NCBI GenBank assembly: GCA_965221795.1
Contig: OZ244914.1
Location: forward strand, 1,116,001-1,180,000
Direction of reading: 5' to 3'
Length of the DNA stretch: 64,000 nucleotides
Origin: VYFG01 sp965221795
GTDB lineage: Bacteria; Pseudomonadota; Gammaproteobacteria; Arenicellales; Poriferihabitantaceae
Below, piece after piece: positions 36,798-45,446 of the stretch. How positions within the stretch are numbered: position 1 is the stretch's first letter; every line of letters starts with the position of its first letter. Below the pieces are notes generated by a model. That model had not been told where the DNA came from. It worked only from the letters and a program-made list of their open reading frames with translations, and did not search any database. Made by a program: the position numbers and the translations under genes.

Positions 36798-37580
36798 ATG
36801 ATGGGAACACGCCTTGCCTTGTCTGCGTTAGTCAGCCTGCTTTTGACGGCCTGTGCAGTGGATGAAACGGCACCGGTAATCAATAAGGCACCCTTTCGCG
36901 AGATTCCTCCCGAGACTGTAGTCCGCAAAGGAAGCAGTATCTATATGATCGCCTGGGAATTCGGCCTGGATTTCCAGGATATTGCCGAATGGAATGGTAT
37001 TGAAGAACCCTACCGGCTGCAGGAAGGTCAGAGGTTGCGGTTGCGGGAAGGAGCCGGGCCATTGCCTGCGGTGGTAGAAACGGCCCCGGTGACCGATGCT
37101 CCACCGCCGAAGCCTGCGGGTCCGCTACCTCAGCCCGCTGCTCCACCGGTTCCGACGCCATCGGCAACCGCCGAAGCGGCCCCACCGCCGGAGGCGGAAT
37201 TGCCGGCCACACCCCCAACTGACTGGCTTTGGCCGACTCAGGGCGATCTCATCGCACGGTTTTCCCGGGACAAGGGAATTAACGGCATTCAGATCGCAGG
37301 CAGTGCCGGCGCACCAGTGTTGGCCAGTGCCGGAGGGGAAGTGGTCTATGTGGGGGAGGGGCTGAGGGGATATGGCAAGCTGGTCATTGTAAAACATTCC
37401 CGAAACCATCTCAGCGCCTATGCGCACAACCGCAAAATTCTGGTGGTGGAAGGAGACCGGGTCGGGCGAGGCCAACAGATCGCTGAAATGGGCAGTACCG
37501 GGGCAGATCGCACCATGTTGCACTTTGAAATTCGTGTGAATGGCAAGCCGCAGGATCCGCTCAGGTTCCTCAAGTCATAA
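36798..37580 (+). CDS. nlpD: NlpD-like LysM / degenerate M23 lipoprotein
   Basis: 260-residue outer-membrane lipoprotein. The signal peptide ends in the lipobox LLTAC (Cys19). A LysM domain covers about 39-84 (VRKGSSIYMIAWEFG to QRLRL), then a proline/alanine-rich linker to about 155, then an M23 (LytM) domain. Where active M23 peptidases have HxGxD zinc ligands, this one reads NGIQIAG without His or Asp, as in E. coli NlpD, so it should activate an amidase (AmiC-type) rather than cut peptidoglycan. It directly abuts yqaA. Unusually, rpoS does not follow. Confidence 0.92.
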   Translation: MMGTRLALSALVSLLLTACAVDETAPVINKAPFREIPPETVVRKGSSIYMIAWEFGLDFQDIAEWNGIEEPYRLQEGQRLRLREGAGPLPAVVETAPVTDAPPPKPAGPLPQPAAPPVPTPSATAEAAPPPEAELPATPPTDWLWPTQGDLIARFSRDKGINGIQIAGSAGAPVLASAGGEVVYVGEGLRGYGKLVIVKHSRNHLSAYAHNRKILVVEGDRVGRGQQIAEMGSTGADRTMLHFEIRVNGKPQDPLRFLKS

Positions 37581-37962
37581 GAGTGCTATCCCGATGTCGC
37601 CAAGGCCCAGCGGACGTTTGGTGGCTGTCCTTGACCCTATTCGATTTATTTAATGCTCCTTCCTTGTTTTGCCGCTGGACAAGCAAGAGATGATCAGGAA
37701 CGCATTCAGCATTTCGACATGGTTAAATGCAGTTCCCGTTATTTAGACGTATTGCTGATGCTTGTGTCCGAATATCACTTCATACTCTTATCAAGTGCTT
37801 GGTATGCCTATCGACTGGTACATCAAGCAGGGGATATTCCACCTCTTCTGATACCACAGAAAATCAGTCGCACACAGTGATCACGGCTCCGAACTCGAAT
37901 GACAGAATGATGGCCCCAGGCGAGAAATGCGGTGATCCGTATCGCATCTTCGGGGAGTTTCC
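37581..37962. other. Intergenic region at the left edge of an acquired block
   Basis: About 380 bases after nlpD, where rpoS begins in many gammaproteobacteria. Short open frames (for example 37653-37880) show no family features. Base composition becomes more AT-rich than in the preceding cluster. No tRNA or direct-repeat attachment site was found by eye. Confidence 0.45.
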
Positions 37963-39852
37963 GTGATGGAGAACGCGCGTTATCCGTCAGGTCTGATCGT
38001 TTCGGCGGAAGACTTCATGAATTGCGGCTGGAAGGAAGTCTTGGGCCAAACTTCGCGTGAGGGTTATTTTGAAATGTGGCAGGCATTCTCTGCTTCGGCA
38101 CGCTCGGCCATGGAAGAGAAGCGCACAGAGCATGGAAAGGTGCTGTGGTTGTTGGCGGATGCCTGTTCCATGAATCTGGTGCCGACAAGCCATAACGAAC
38201 CGTTCCAACCCATGGCCGTGTTCTCGGGCTGCCGATCAGCTGTCCCGGATGATTTAACCGATTCGGATATCAGTTTCTTCAGCGAGATTATCGAGTTGAT
38301 TGATGACGCATGGCTGAAGGCTCGCCTTGCCGATCTATGCTGGTTGAAGCAACGGCCCAAGGAAATCACGCATGCCATAAGTGCCATTGATGCCTATAGC
38401 ACCATTCCGCTGGACAAAGAAACCTGGGTTCATGATGGGCGAGAATGCTGGGAGCGTGCCACCAGTCTGGCAAGAATACTGGGGACGGGTGCTGGAGATC
38501 GGGTGCAAAAGCTGGAAGCGGCAATCCTTTCGGCCTTTGATGAGGCGGTGCGACAAGATGATTCCCTTGCCCTCGAGCTTGCTGAACTGCTGAAAACAAA
38601 TGGAATGGCTCGGGAGCATCGAGCGGAAGTTGCCAACAGACTGGAAACCCTGGCTCGCGAATTGGATAGCGAGGGCAGTCTGCACCCGGCGCGCGAATAT
38701 TTCTCGGCGGCTGCCGACTGGTACAGAGTCTCAGGGAACCAGTCCAAGGTGACGGAGATGACAGTGTCGGTTGCCGAAGGGTGGGCGGCAGAGGCTATCG
38801 CGCAAATCTCATCCAGTACCCCGAGCCATATGGTCGCTGCAAGTTTCTATGAAAACGCTATTCAGGCCTATCGAACCATCCCACGGGCACAACGGGCCGC
38901 ATACCGAGTCGATGCGCGTATCGGCGAACTACGGACACACCTCAATGAGTCCGGAAGGAGAACACTGGACGAGATGGGGGAAATCCGCACACCGAGTTTC
39001 GATATTTCCAGACTCGTAGAGGACGCACGCAACGCGGTCAGCGGCAAGACGGCAGTCGACGCCTTACAGGCGTTTGCCGGCCTTGATTCAGGTGCAGATG
39101 TGGCAAATATCCGCAAGAATGCTCTGGATCACATGCAGAAAGATCCGTTTCGATCACTGATCAACACAACGCACGTCAGCCGGGACGGACGAGTGATCGC
39201 CAAACGCCCGGCCATGAACCCCGGTGATGAGTCAACGGATTCCGCCGAGGTTGCCATCCGGGCCGAAATGGTTCAAAACTACGGAATCTTTGTCCACATC
39301 GTCGTGCAGGTAAGCATCTGTCCTGCGCTTGAGGTCATGCTTCTGGAACACCGCTTGCGCGAGAAGGACTTCGTCAACCTGGCTCGCCAGTCTCCCATCG
39401 TTCCACTGGGGCGAGAGAGACTTTTTGGCAAGGCCCTGTTCCGGGGTTATGAACGGGATTTTGTTTCTGCACTACACCTGCTGGTTCCGCAGATGGAGCA
39501 CATGGTGCGTTTTCATCTCAAACAGGCTGGCGCGAAAACGACGAATCTCGACAGTGACGGTATTGAGAACGAGAATGGACTGGGTACCTTGATGGATCTG
39601 CCGGAAGCAGAGGCCGTTTTCGGAAAAGACCGGTCATTCGAACTGAAGAGCCTGTTTTGCGATGCGTTCGGGCCGAACCTCCGTAACGAACTCGCTCATG
39701 GCCTGCTCGATGAAGATGCCTGCTGTTCTCCGTTCGCCGTTTATGCCTGGTGGTTGGGCCTGAAACTGGTCTTCACCACCTGGTGGAATGCAGCGCATGT
39801 CGCCGAAGCAGGGCAAGCGGGTGATGCCGATGACTCCGCAATACAAACGTAG
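37963..39852 (+). CDS. DUF4209 protein with RNxxxHG (HEPN-like) motif
   Basis: 629-residue soluble protein. Most of it is predicted helical, with no Walker or metal motifs. Near the C-terminus R574-N-E-L-A-H579-G matches the hallmark RNxxxHG of Pfam DUF4209, which also fits the Rx4H signature of HEPN ribonucleases. The preceding part includes helix-rich TPR-like stretches (for example LHPAREYFSAAADWYRVSG around 245). DUF4209 has no established function. HEPN proteins often act as RNases in toxin-antitoxin or abortive-infection systems, and that is my inference here. No antitoxin-like small gene is adjacent. Confidence 0.75.
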   Translation: MMENARYPSGLIVSAEDFMNCGWKEVLGQTSREGYFEMWQAFSASARSAMEEKRTEHGKVLWLLADACSMNLVPTSHNEPFQPMAVFSGCRSAVPDDLTDSDISFFSEIIELIDDAWLKARLADLCWLKQRPKEITHAISAIDAYSTIPLDKETWVHDGRECWERATSLARILGTGAGDRVQKLEAAILSAFDEAVRQDDSLALELAELLKTNGMAREHRAEVANRLETLARELDSEGSLHPAREYFSAAADWYRVSGNQSKVTEMTVSVAEGWAAEAIAQISSSTPSHMVAASFYENAIQAYRTIPRAQRAAYRVDARIGELRTHLNESGRRTLDEMGEIRTPSFDISRLVEDARNAVSGKTAVDALQAFAGLDSGADVANIRKNALDHMQKDPFRSLINTTHVSRDGRVIAKRPAMNPGDESTDSAEVAIRAEMVQNYGIFVHIVVQVSICPALEVMLLEHRLREKDFVNLARQSPIVPLGRERLFGKALFRGYERDFVSALHLLVPQMEHMVRFHLKQAGAKTTNLDSDGIENENGLGTLMDLPEAEAVFGKDRSFELKSLFCDAFGPNLRNELAHGLLDEDACCSPFAVYAWWLGLKLVFTTWWNAAHVAEAGQAGDADDSAIQT

Positions 39853-40362
39853 GCCGATCTGAAAATGTGCCCGATCGCCTCGGGCAAGATATGGATTCAA
39901 GCGTCGGTCCGGAAACCGGCAGGAATACAGCACATTCGATTTCTGTCCGCTCAGTCAACTTTTCTCAAATCGTCCAACGACGGTTTTTGCCGGAACATTG
40001 CCGAACTCCTTCGGTTCCAGTTTGCGAAGTCTGCCACCGTAGACACGCCCTTTACCAAGCATCGCCCAGGGGCCGGTTCTATCAACAACTGATTAATTTA
40101 AAAAGTTTTTCTACTTTTTCCTGATCCCTATTTTGAGATCAAAGATGAAGAATCGGTGAGCCAAGCCCTGTAGAATCAAGTAAAATCTTAATCGCCAACG
40201 GATCCAGTCTGTATGATTCGAATTCTTGGTCTGGCGCATATTCAGACCAGACAAGATGTTTGAAAGTGGCGATATTCGGACTAGACTGTAGCATTTTGAT
40301 ATTCGTGATGTTACAGGTGATTTTTCGGCATTAACTCTAAGCCTTGTTAATCAAGAATACCA
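39853..40362. other. AT-rich intergenic region upstream of the ATPase-PIN pair
   Basis: About 510 bases with no recognisable gene. It contains the direct repeats and small dyad listed separately and becomes strongly AT-rich after 40080. A promoter for the ATPase gene is expected within it. Confidence 0.45.
40227..40286. repeat. Direct repeats and dyad upstream of the ATPase gene
   Basis: ATATTCAGACCAGAC (40238-40252) recurs as ATATTCGGACTAGAC (40272-40286), 13 of 15 identical with starts 34 bases apart. The first copy overlaps an inverted pair TGGTCTG/CAGACCA (40227-40233, 40243-40249). This spacing, about three helical turns, fits a regulator binding site about 80-125 bases upstream of the start codon. 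The repeats are seen directly; the regulatory role is inferred. Confidence 0.5.
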
Positions 40363-41740
40363 ATGCCACAACCCGAACAATTGATCTTACAAGACGTTCG
40401 CTGTTTTCAAGGGGAGCAGCGTGGAAGCATGCGGCCGATCACTCTTCTGGTTGGAGAAAACAGTACAGGTAAAAGCACTTTTCTGGCCTGTTTTTCTGTA
40501 TTGCATCAAATGCTACGCCCATTTGCAATAACTCGCTCACCGTTCGATTTCAATCAAGAGCCATTTTCCATGGGATCGTTCAGAGATATTGTTCGGTCGC
40601 GCCAAGGCCCCACTGGGCGTATAAACGAGTTTAAGCTGGGTATTAGCCTTTCTCCACCCAAGAAAATTCGAGCAGTGCTTCCGACAGAGATCGTTTTCAC
40701 CTTCGAAGAACGTGGCTCACAGCCCGTGCCCATCTCCTGCCTGTATCGATTTGACCAAACTGAATTCATAGAGATACGTCGCTGTGATCAGAATGATGCT
40801 GTTGTTGTGGTTATTCCAGACCAGGAAATTAAACTAGATACCACAATTTATCCAATTCACCGACTTGGTTTTGAATATCAAGAATTTACCGAAAAATGGG
40901 TTACAAAGGAAATTCCAGATGCTAAGCCAATATACTCTTACCTGAGCAGGATACTTAATCTTGAAGACCATGATAAAAGAGAGTATTCCTTATACTATCG
41001 CGGAGATTCGTTACGTTCCAGAATCATCTCAGTTGCGCCTTTACGCGCAAAACCCAAGCGAACCTATGATCCAGTAAGTGAAACAGCCAGTCCCGGAGGT
41101 GAGCACATTCCCATGTTGATGATGAGACTGGATCATGTTGAGAAGAACCGCTGGCAATCGTTGCATAACGAACTGGTCGAGTTTGGAAAGGATTCCGGGC
41201 TTTTTTCCGCCATCAAGGTACGGCGGCACGGAAAACAAGTCCATGACCCTTTTCAACTTCAAGTAAAGGCACAGTCAGGAGCATACTCAAACATCATGGA
41301 TGTAGGCTATGGAGTCAGCCAGAGTCTGCCGATACTGGTGGAACTGCTGTCCGAAGTAGACAAGAAAACGAGATCCTTTCCGGATAGCCGTCGACATGGC
41401 AAGACATTTCTTCTGCAACAACCTGAAGTGCATCTACATCCCCGAGGGCAGGCTGAGCTAGCCAATCTGTTTGCCAAAAGTTGTCAATAAAAGATCAAGC
41501 GACAATCGATTTTTGATTGAAACTCATAGCGATTACATTGTCGATCGTATACGCATCTTGGTGCGAAAGGAGGTAATAAAGCCTGAAGATGTATCCATTA
41601 TATTTTTTGAACCCAGGAACAACAAGGTAGAAATGCACAATATTGTCTTGGACAACTTCGGAAATATTCTGGACGCTCCAGAAAGTTATCGATCGTTTTT
41701 CCTCAGAGAAACCGATCGCCTGTTGGGCTTTATTGATTGA
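40363..41740 (+). pseudogene. ABC-type AAA ATPase (AAA_15/AAA_21, OLD-like), split by a one-base shift
   Basis: The first frame (40363-41490) has Walker A GENSTGKST at residues 31-39, a signature-like GVSQSLPILVELL and Walker B FLLQQPEVHLHPRGQAELAN, then stops. One base further the +1 frame continues with NRFLIETHSDYIVDRIR (the His switch) and a normal C-terminus ending at 41740. Removing one A from AAAA at 41476-41479 restores a single protein of about 458 residues. Options are a real mutation, programmed +1 frameshifting or a sequencing error. Such ATPases are regulatory subunits of OLD, PARIS and RloC-like defence systems. A PIN nuclease gene follows by 12 bases. Confidence 0.8.
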
Positions 41741-41752
41741 GGCATAAGTAAA

Positions 41753-42208
41753 ATGTGCATAATTGTGGACACCAACCGGATGGGTAGATTCCTACAGGAG
41801 CCTTACAGGGAGGAGGTTGCTCCCATCCATAAATGGTTGAATAAGTCGGGTCGTCTGGTTTACTCCATAGATGGATCATTTGCCGATGAAGTCAACGAAA
41901 ATGCGAAGAAAAAACTTGAAGCATATTCCAGAAAGGGCTGTGCATCCTTGATACCCGCCGAACATTTTGAGGATTTGAAAACGCAACTTCGTAACAACTC
42001 CAAAGTTAAATCCAATGACCATCATATTCTGGCTTTAGCCCAGCATACAGGTGCTCGAATCTTGTACACGGGTGACCATAATCTTATGAAGGATTTCAAC
42101 CATCACAAACTGATCAATGACCCAAGAGGGAAGATTTATTCTAATCAACGTCAAGCTCATCTACTCAAGAACTCTGCGTGTAGAAGAACTCAAGACATCC
42201 TGACATAG
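41753..42208 (+). CDS. PIN-like ribonuclease domain protein
   Basis: 151-residue protein with the acidic residues expected of a PIN nuclease: D6 in IIVDTN, an acidic pair at D45-E46 (FADEV), D89 in SNDHHILALAQ and D108 in YTGDHNLMKDF. The order and spacing match PIN domains. It follows the split ATPase after 12 bases, probably as one transcript, and would be the effector whose activity the ATPase controls. It is not paired with a VapB-like antitoxin. The gene is more AT-rich than trpD downstream, a sign of transfer. Confidence 0.8.
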   Translation: MCIIVDTNRMGRFLQEPYREEVAPIHKWLNKSGRLVYSIDGSFADEVNENAKKKLEAYSRKGCASLIPAEHFEDLKTQLRNNSKVKSNDHHILALAQHTGARILYTGDHNLMKDFNHHKLINDPRGKIYSNQRQAHLLKNSACRRTQDILT

Positions 42209-42306
42209 TTATGGAGTGGCAGTGCATGTCCATACCAACGGAGAAACCCATGGAACAAGCAAAGAAATCCATGCCCCATTTCCTTGTTTGACTCCAGTCT
42301 GAATCC

Positions 42307-43335
42307 ATGGATTTGCGTTCTTCCATTCCGCGTTTGGCCGCAGGCCAGCATCTTTCCCGACAGGAAATGCAGGCAGTCATGGGCCAGATCATGCAGGGTA
42401 AGGCCACGCCTTCCCAGATCGGTGCCTTCCTGACTGCCCTCATGATCAAGGGGGAAACCGTGGAAGAGATTGTGGGGGCAGCCACCATCATGCGCGAGTT
42501 GGCTGCACAAGTGACCGTGCGGGCCGAAAAAATTGTTGACACCGTTGGGACAGGCGGTGACGGAGCCAGACTGTTCAATGTGTCTACAGCCAGCGCACTG
42601 GTCACTAGCGCCGCAGGTGGCGTTGTGGCCAAGCACGGCAATCGTGCTGCGACCAGTCATTGTGGCAGTGCAGATGTGCTGGAAGCCGCGGGAGTCAACA
42701 TTGCCCTGACCCCGGCACAAGTCGGCCAGTGCATTGATGAGGTTGGCATCGGCTTCCTGTTTGCCCCCACCCATCATGGCGCAACTCGCCATGCCATTGG
42801 TCCACGACGTGAAATTGGCATTCGTACGGTGTTCAATTTGCTGGGGCCATTGACCAATCCGGCTGGGGCCAGATACCAGTTGGTCGGAGTATTTGATCCC
42901 CAATGGGTTGCTCCCATCGCCGAGGTTTTTGGTGCCTTGGGCAGTCAGCACACGTTGGTGGTCTGCTCCGAGGACGGAACGGATGAAATTTCAGTGGCGG
43001 CCGGTACCCAAGTGGCCGAACTGGATGGGGGCAAGATCACCACATACCGCATCGAACCGGAAGATTTTGGTATCCGGCGTCAGTCCCTGGAACCCCTGAT
43101 GGTAAAGGATGCCAGTGAAAGTCTTGCGCTCATCACCGAAGCACTGGTGCATGCCTCCGGCCCGGGGTTTGAGATGATCGCACTGAATGCCGGTGCCACC
43201 CTTTATGCGGCTGATATCGAAAACAGTATCGGGGCGGGTGTCGACCGGGCCAAGGAAGTGATGGGGTCTGGAGCCGCCATGAATCGCTTGACTGAATTGG
43301 CCGAATTCAGCCAGCAGTTTCCGGGGGATGCCTGA
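42307..43335 (+). CDS. trpD: Anthranilate phosphoribosyltransferase
   Basis: Second step of tryptophan synthesis, joining anthranilate to PRPP. The 342-residue product has the PRPP loop DTVGTGGDG (81-86 for GTGGDG), the VAKHGNRAATSHCGSADVLE block, the anthranilate channel residues and RTVFNLLGPLTNPAGA. The length is normal. It is not next to trpC or trpG here, although the downstream small gene overlaps it (TGATG). Confidence 0.96.
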   Translation: MDLRSSIPRLAAGQHLSRQEMQAVMGQIMQGKATPSQIGAFLTALMIKGETVEEIVGAATIMRELAAQVTVRAEKIVDTVGTGGDGARLFNVSTASALVTSAAGGVVAKHGNRAATSHCGSADVLEAAGVNIALTPAQVGQCIDEVGIGFLFAPTHHGATRHAIGPRREIGIRTVFNLLGPLTNPAGARYQLVGVFDPQWVAPIAEVFGALGSQHTLVVCSEDGTDEISVAAGTQVAELDGGKITTYRIEPEDFGIRRQSLEPLMVKDASESLALITEALVHASGPGFEMIALNAGATLYAADIENSIGAGVDRAKEVMGSGAAMNRLTELAEFSQQFPGDA

Positions 43336-43574
43336 TGCAGACCATTTTTGTACAAATTAAATGTGAACTGGGACGATCCTACGAGGTGGCTGCGGCTCTC
43401 GCAGAAATCGAAGGGGTGTCGGAAGTGTATTCCATCTCTGGGTCGTATGACTTGCTGGTGAAGTGCTATCTAAATCTGGATGTGGATATCGGCCGCTTTG
43501 TGGCCACCAATATTCAGGCACTGGATGGCATACGGGACACCTCGACCCTGATCACGTTCAACGCGTTTACCTGA
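43335..43574 (+). CDS. Lrp/AsnC-type ligand-binding (RAM) domain protein, no DNA-binding domain
   Basis: 79-residue protein equal to the C-terminal RAM domain of Lrp/AsnC regulators. It starts MQTIFVQIKCELGRSYEVAA and has the GVSEVYSISGSYDLLVK core that binds amino acids at oligomer interfaces. The helix-turn-helix is absent, so it is a stand-alone effector-binding protein that may modify another Lrp-type regulator. Overlap with trpD suggests translational coupling, and linkage to tryptophan synthesis suggests an amino-acid ligand (inference). Confidence 0.88.
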   Translation: MQTIFVQIKCELGRSYEVAAALAEIEGVSEVYSISGSYDLLVKCYLNLDVDIGRFVATNIQALDGIRDTSTLITFNAFT

Positions 43575-43629
43575 CTCCCCTCCGTCGATGTTCATGGGCC
43601 ACGAACTTGTGGCCCGTTCCGGAATGTAT

Positions 43630-44406
43630 ATGATGAACAGGCTCAAGGCACTGCTGGAGCATCCCCGTTTCGAATTCTCGATCATGGTATTGATCCTGAT
43701 CAATGCGGTCACGCTCGGGTTGGAAACCGATGCGAATCTCATGGCTCGTCATGGTTCTGTACTAATACTCGCCGACCGGGCCATACTGGGCGTTTTCGTG
43801 GTCGAACTCGCTCTGCGGCTGGTGGCCTATCGTAGGGCCTTCTGGCGAGACCCATGGCGAATTTTTGATTTCCTGATTGTCGGCATTGCCTTGGTTCCCG
43901 CCAGTGGGAATCTGTCCATCCTGCGGGTACTTCGGATTTTGCGGGTCCTGCGCCTGATCAGTATCCTGCCCTCCTTGCGCCGGGTGGTGGGAGGGTTGGT
44001 CGCCGCACTCCCCGGCATGGGCTCCATCGTTGTGCTGCTGGCGCTGGTATTCTATGTGTTTTCCGTGATGGCAACGGGCCTGTATGGTGAGGTGTTTCCA
44101 CAATGGTTTGGCTCGGTGGGAGCATCGGCATACAGTCTGTTCCAGATCATGACACTCGAAAGCTGGTCGATGGGCATTGTCCGCCCAGTGATGACGGCAT
44201 TCCCACAGGCCTGGTTGTTCTTTATTACGTTCATCCTGTGTACCACCTTTACGGTGCTCAATCTCTTCATTGGCATCATTGTCTCTGCCATGCAGCGCGA
44301 ACATGAGTCGGAAGCCAGTGAAGAGCGGGATGCGTTGCTGCGCGAACAGCAGCAGATCCGGGCCGAATTGCGGGCCATCCGGAAACAGCTGGAGTTGGGA
44401 CGCTGA
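43630..44406 (+). CDS. Bacterial voltage-gated sodium channel (NavMs/NaChBac family)
   Basis: Single-domain six-helix channel that forms a tetramer. S4 has arginines at 99, 102, 105 and 108, each three residues apart (LRVLRILRVLRL). The pore has the sodium-selective filter TLESWS at 175-180, followed by MGIVRPVM as in Magnetococcus NavMs (from memory). After S6 (FTVLNLFIGIIVSAM) a C-terminal coiled coil rich in Glu and Arg should hold the tetramer. The start is uncertain: ATG 43630 or 43633 fits NavMs, while ATG 43588 adds residues without conserved sequence. It lies 55 bases after the RAM gene. Confidence 0.92.
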   Translation: MMNRLKALLEHPRFEFSIMVLILINAVTLGLETDANLMARHGSVLILADRAILGVFVVELALRLVAYRRAFWRDPWRIFDFLIVGIALVPASGNLSILRVLRILRVLRLISILPSLRRVVGGLVAALPGMGSIVVLLALVFYVFSVMATGLYGEVFPQWFGSVGASAYSLFQIMTLESWSMGIVRPVMTAFPQAWLFFITFILCTTFTVLNLFIGIIVSAMQREHESEASEERDALLREQQQIRAELRAIRKQLELGR

Positions 44407-44430
44407 CGAACGGCGGCCGGTGCGGGTCGG

Positions 44431-45375
44431 TCAGGAGGGACCGCCATCTGTCGCTTGGGACCGGCGGCGGGGCTGCACGAACCAGATGCCAGTGAGTACA
44501 CAGCCGAGGGTAGCCAGGATCGAGATGCCGAGGGGTTCATGCAGCAGGATCACGCCCCAGAGGCTGCCCAATACCGGAATCAGGTAGTTGATCTGGGCAA
44601 AGGTGACAGCATCAAGCCGGCGGATGGTCCGGAAATAGATCAGAGCTGCCAACGCCGTATGGACCAGTCCCAGGATCACGGCAATACCCAGAGAGGGCAA
44701 GGTGGGTTCCAGTTCGGTGGGATCTTCGAAAACCATGGCAAACAGGAGACTGGTCAGCGCGGCCACAATCAAGGAGCCAGTGGCGGCTTCCAGATCGCCC
44801 ACTGTTCCCTGCAGGCGCACATAGACAGCGGTCAGGGCATAGCAAAGAGCCCCACCGAGAACGGCCAATTGACCCAGAAAGGGTCCTCCGGCCGCCCCCA
44901 AGGCGGTCGGGAGTCCGACCAAAGTGATCAGCCCCCCGAAGCCCATCAGGATCCCCAATAGCTTGCGCACCGTCATGGATTCTCCCGGGATCAGGAGGTG
45001 GGCCAAGACCGCGGTGGCGATGGGCATGATTCCCATCAGCACGGCGGCCATGGAACTGTCGACCTGGACCTCTCCCAGGCTGATCAAGGAGAAAGGAATG
45101 GCATTTCCCAAGACACCGACCACCAGATACAATCGGACAGCAGGTGGGTTCATGGTCATGCGGCGGCCGGTGCAGACCAGCAGGGCCGCCAATGCCAGAG
45201 CGGCAATCGTCAGTCGAATGGCGGTCAGGGTGAACGGACCGAGGTCAGCTACGCCAAGCTTGATCAGCAGGAACGACGTGCTCCAGATCAGGGCCAGTAG
45301 CCCCAACAAGAGATAATCCAGATGGTGTCCCGACGGCCGGTTTATGACCATCCTGGCTACCGATGCCCTACCCAT
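44431..45375 (-). CDS. EamA/DMT-family transporter
   Basis: 314-residue polytopic protein with ten hydrophobic segments forming two EamA repeats. The first begins LLLGLLALIWSTSFLLIKLG and the second begins near LGQLAVLGGALCYALTAVYV. The family exports metabolites such as amino acids and their derivatives; the substrate is unknown. It is convergent with the sodium channel (24 bases between stops) and divergent in orientation from nothing nearby, so it probably has its own promoter. Confidence 0.9.
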   Translation of the reverse strand: MGRASVARMVINRPSGHHLDYLLLGLLALIWSTSFLLIKLGVADLGPFTLTAIRLTIAALALAALLVCTGRRMTMNPPAVRLYLVVGVLGNAIPFSLISLGEVQVDSSMAAVLMGIMPIATAVLAHLLIPGESMTVRKLLGILMGFGGLITLVGLPTALGAAGGPFLGQLAVLGGALCYALTAVYVRLQGTVGDLEAATGSLIVAALTSLLFAMVFEDPTELEPTLPSLGIAVILGLVHTALAALIYFRTIRRLDAVTFAQINYLIPVLGSLWGVILLHEPLGISILATLGCVLTGIWFVQPRRRSQATDGGPS

Positions 45376-45446
45376 TTGATGGTTTCTGCCACGTGGTTTG
45401 CCGGTGGCATGGATGGACCGGGACCAAGGCCCTGCAGCCTATTCGG

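Noticed and set aside
37653..37880. Possible small gene after nlpD
   Set aside because: No ribosome binding site, no recognised motif, composition unlike its neighbours. Could be real but unsupported.
40207..40362. Attachment-site direct repeats for the defence block
   Set aside because: The repeats found are 34 bases apart on one side only. No matching copy was seen near 37600 or 42250.
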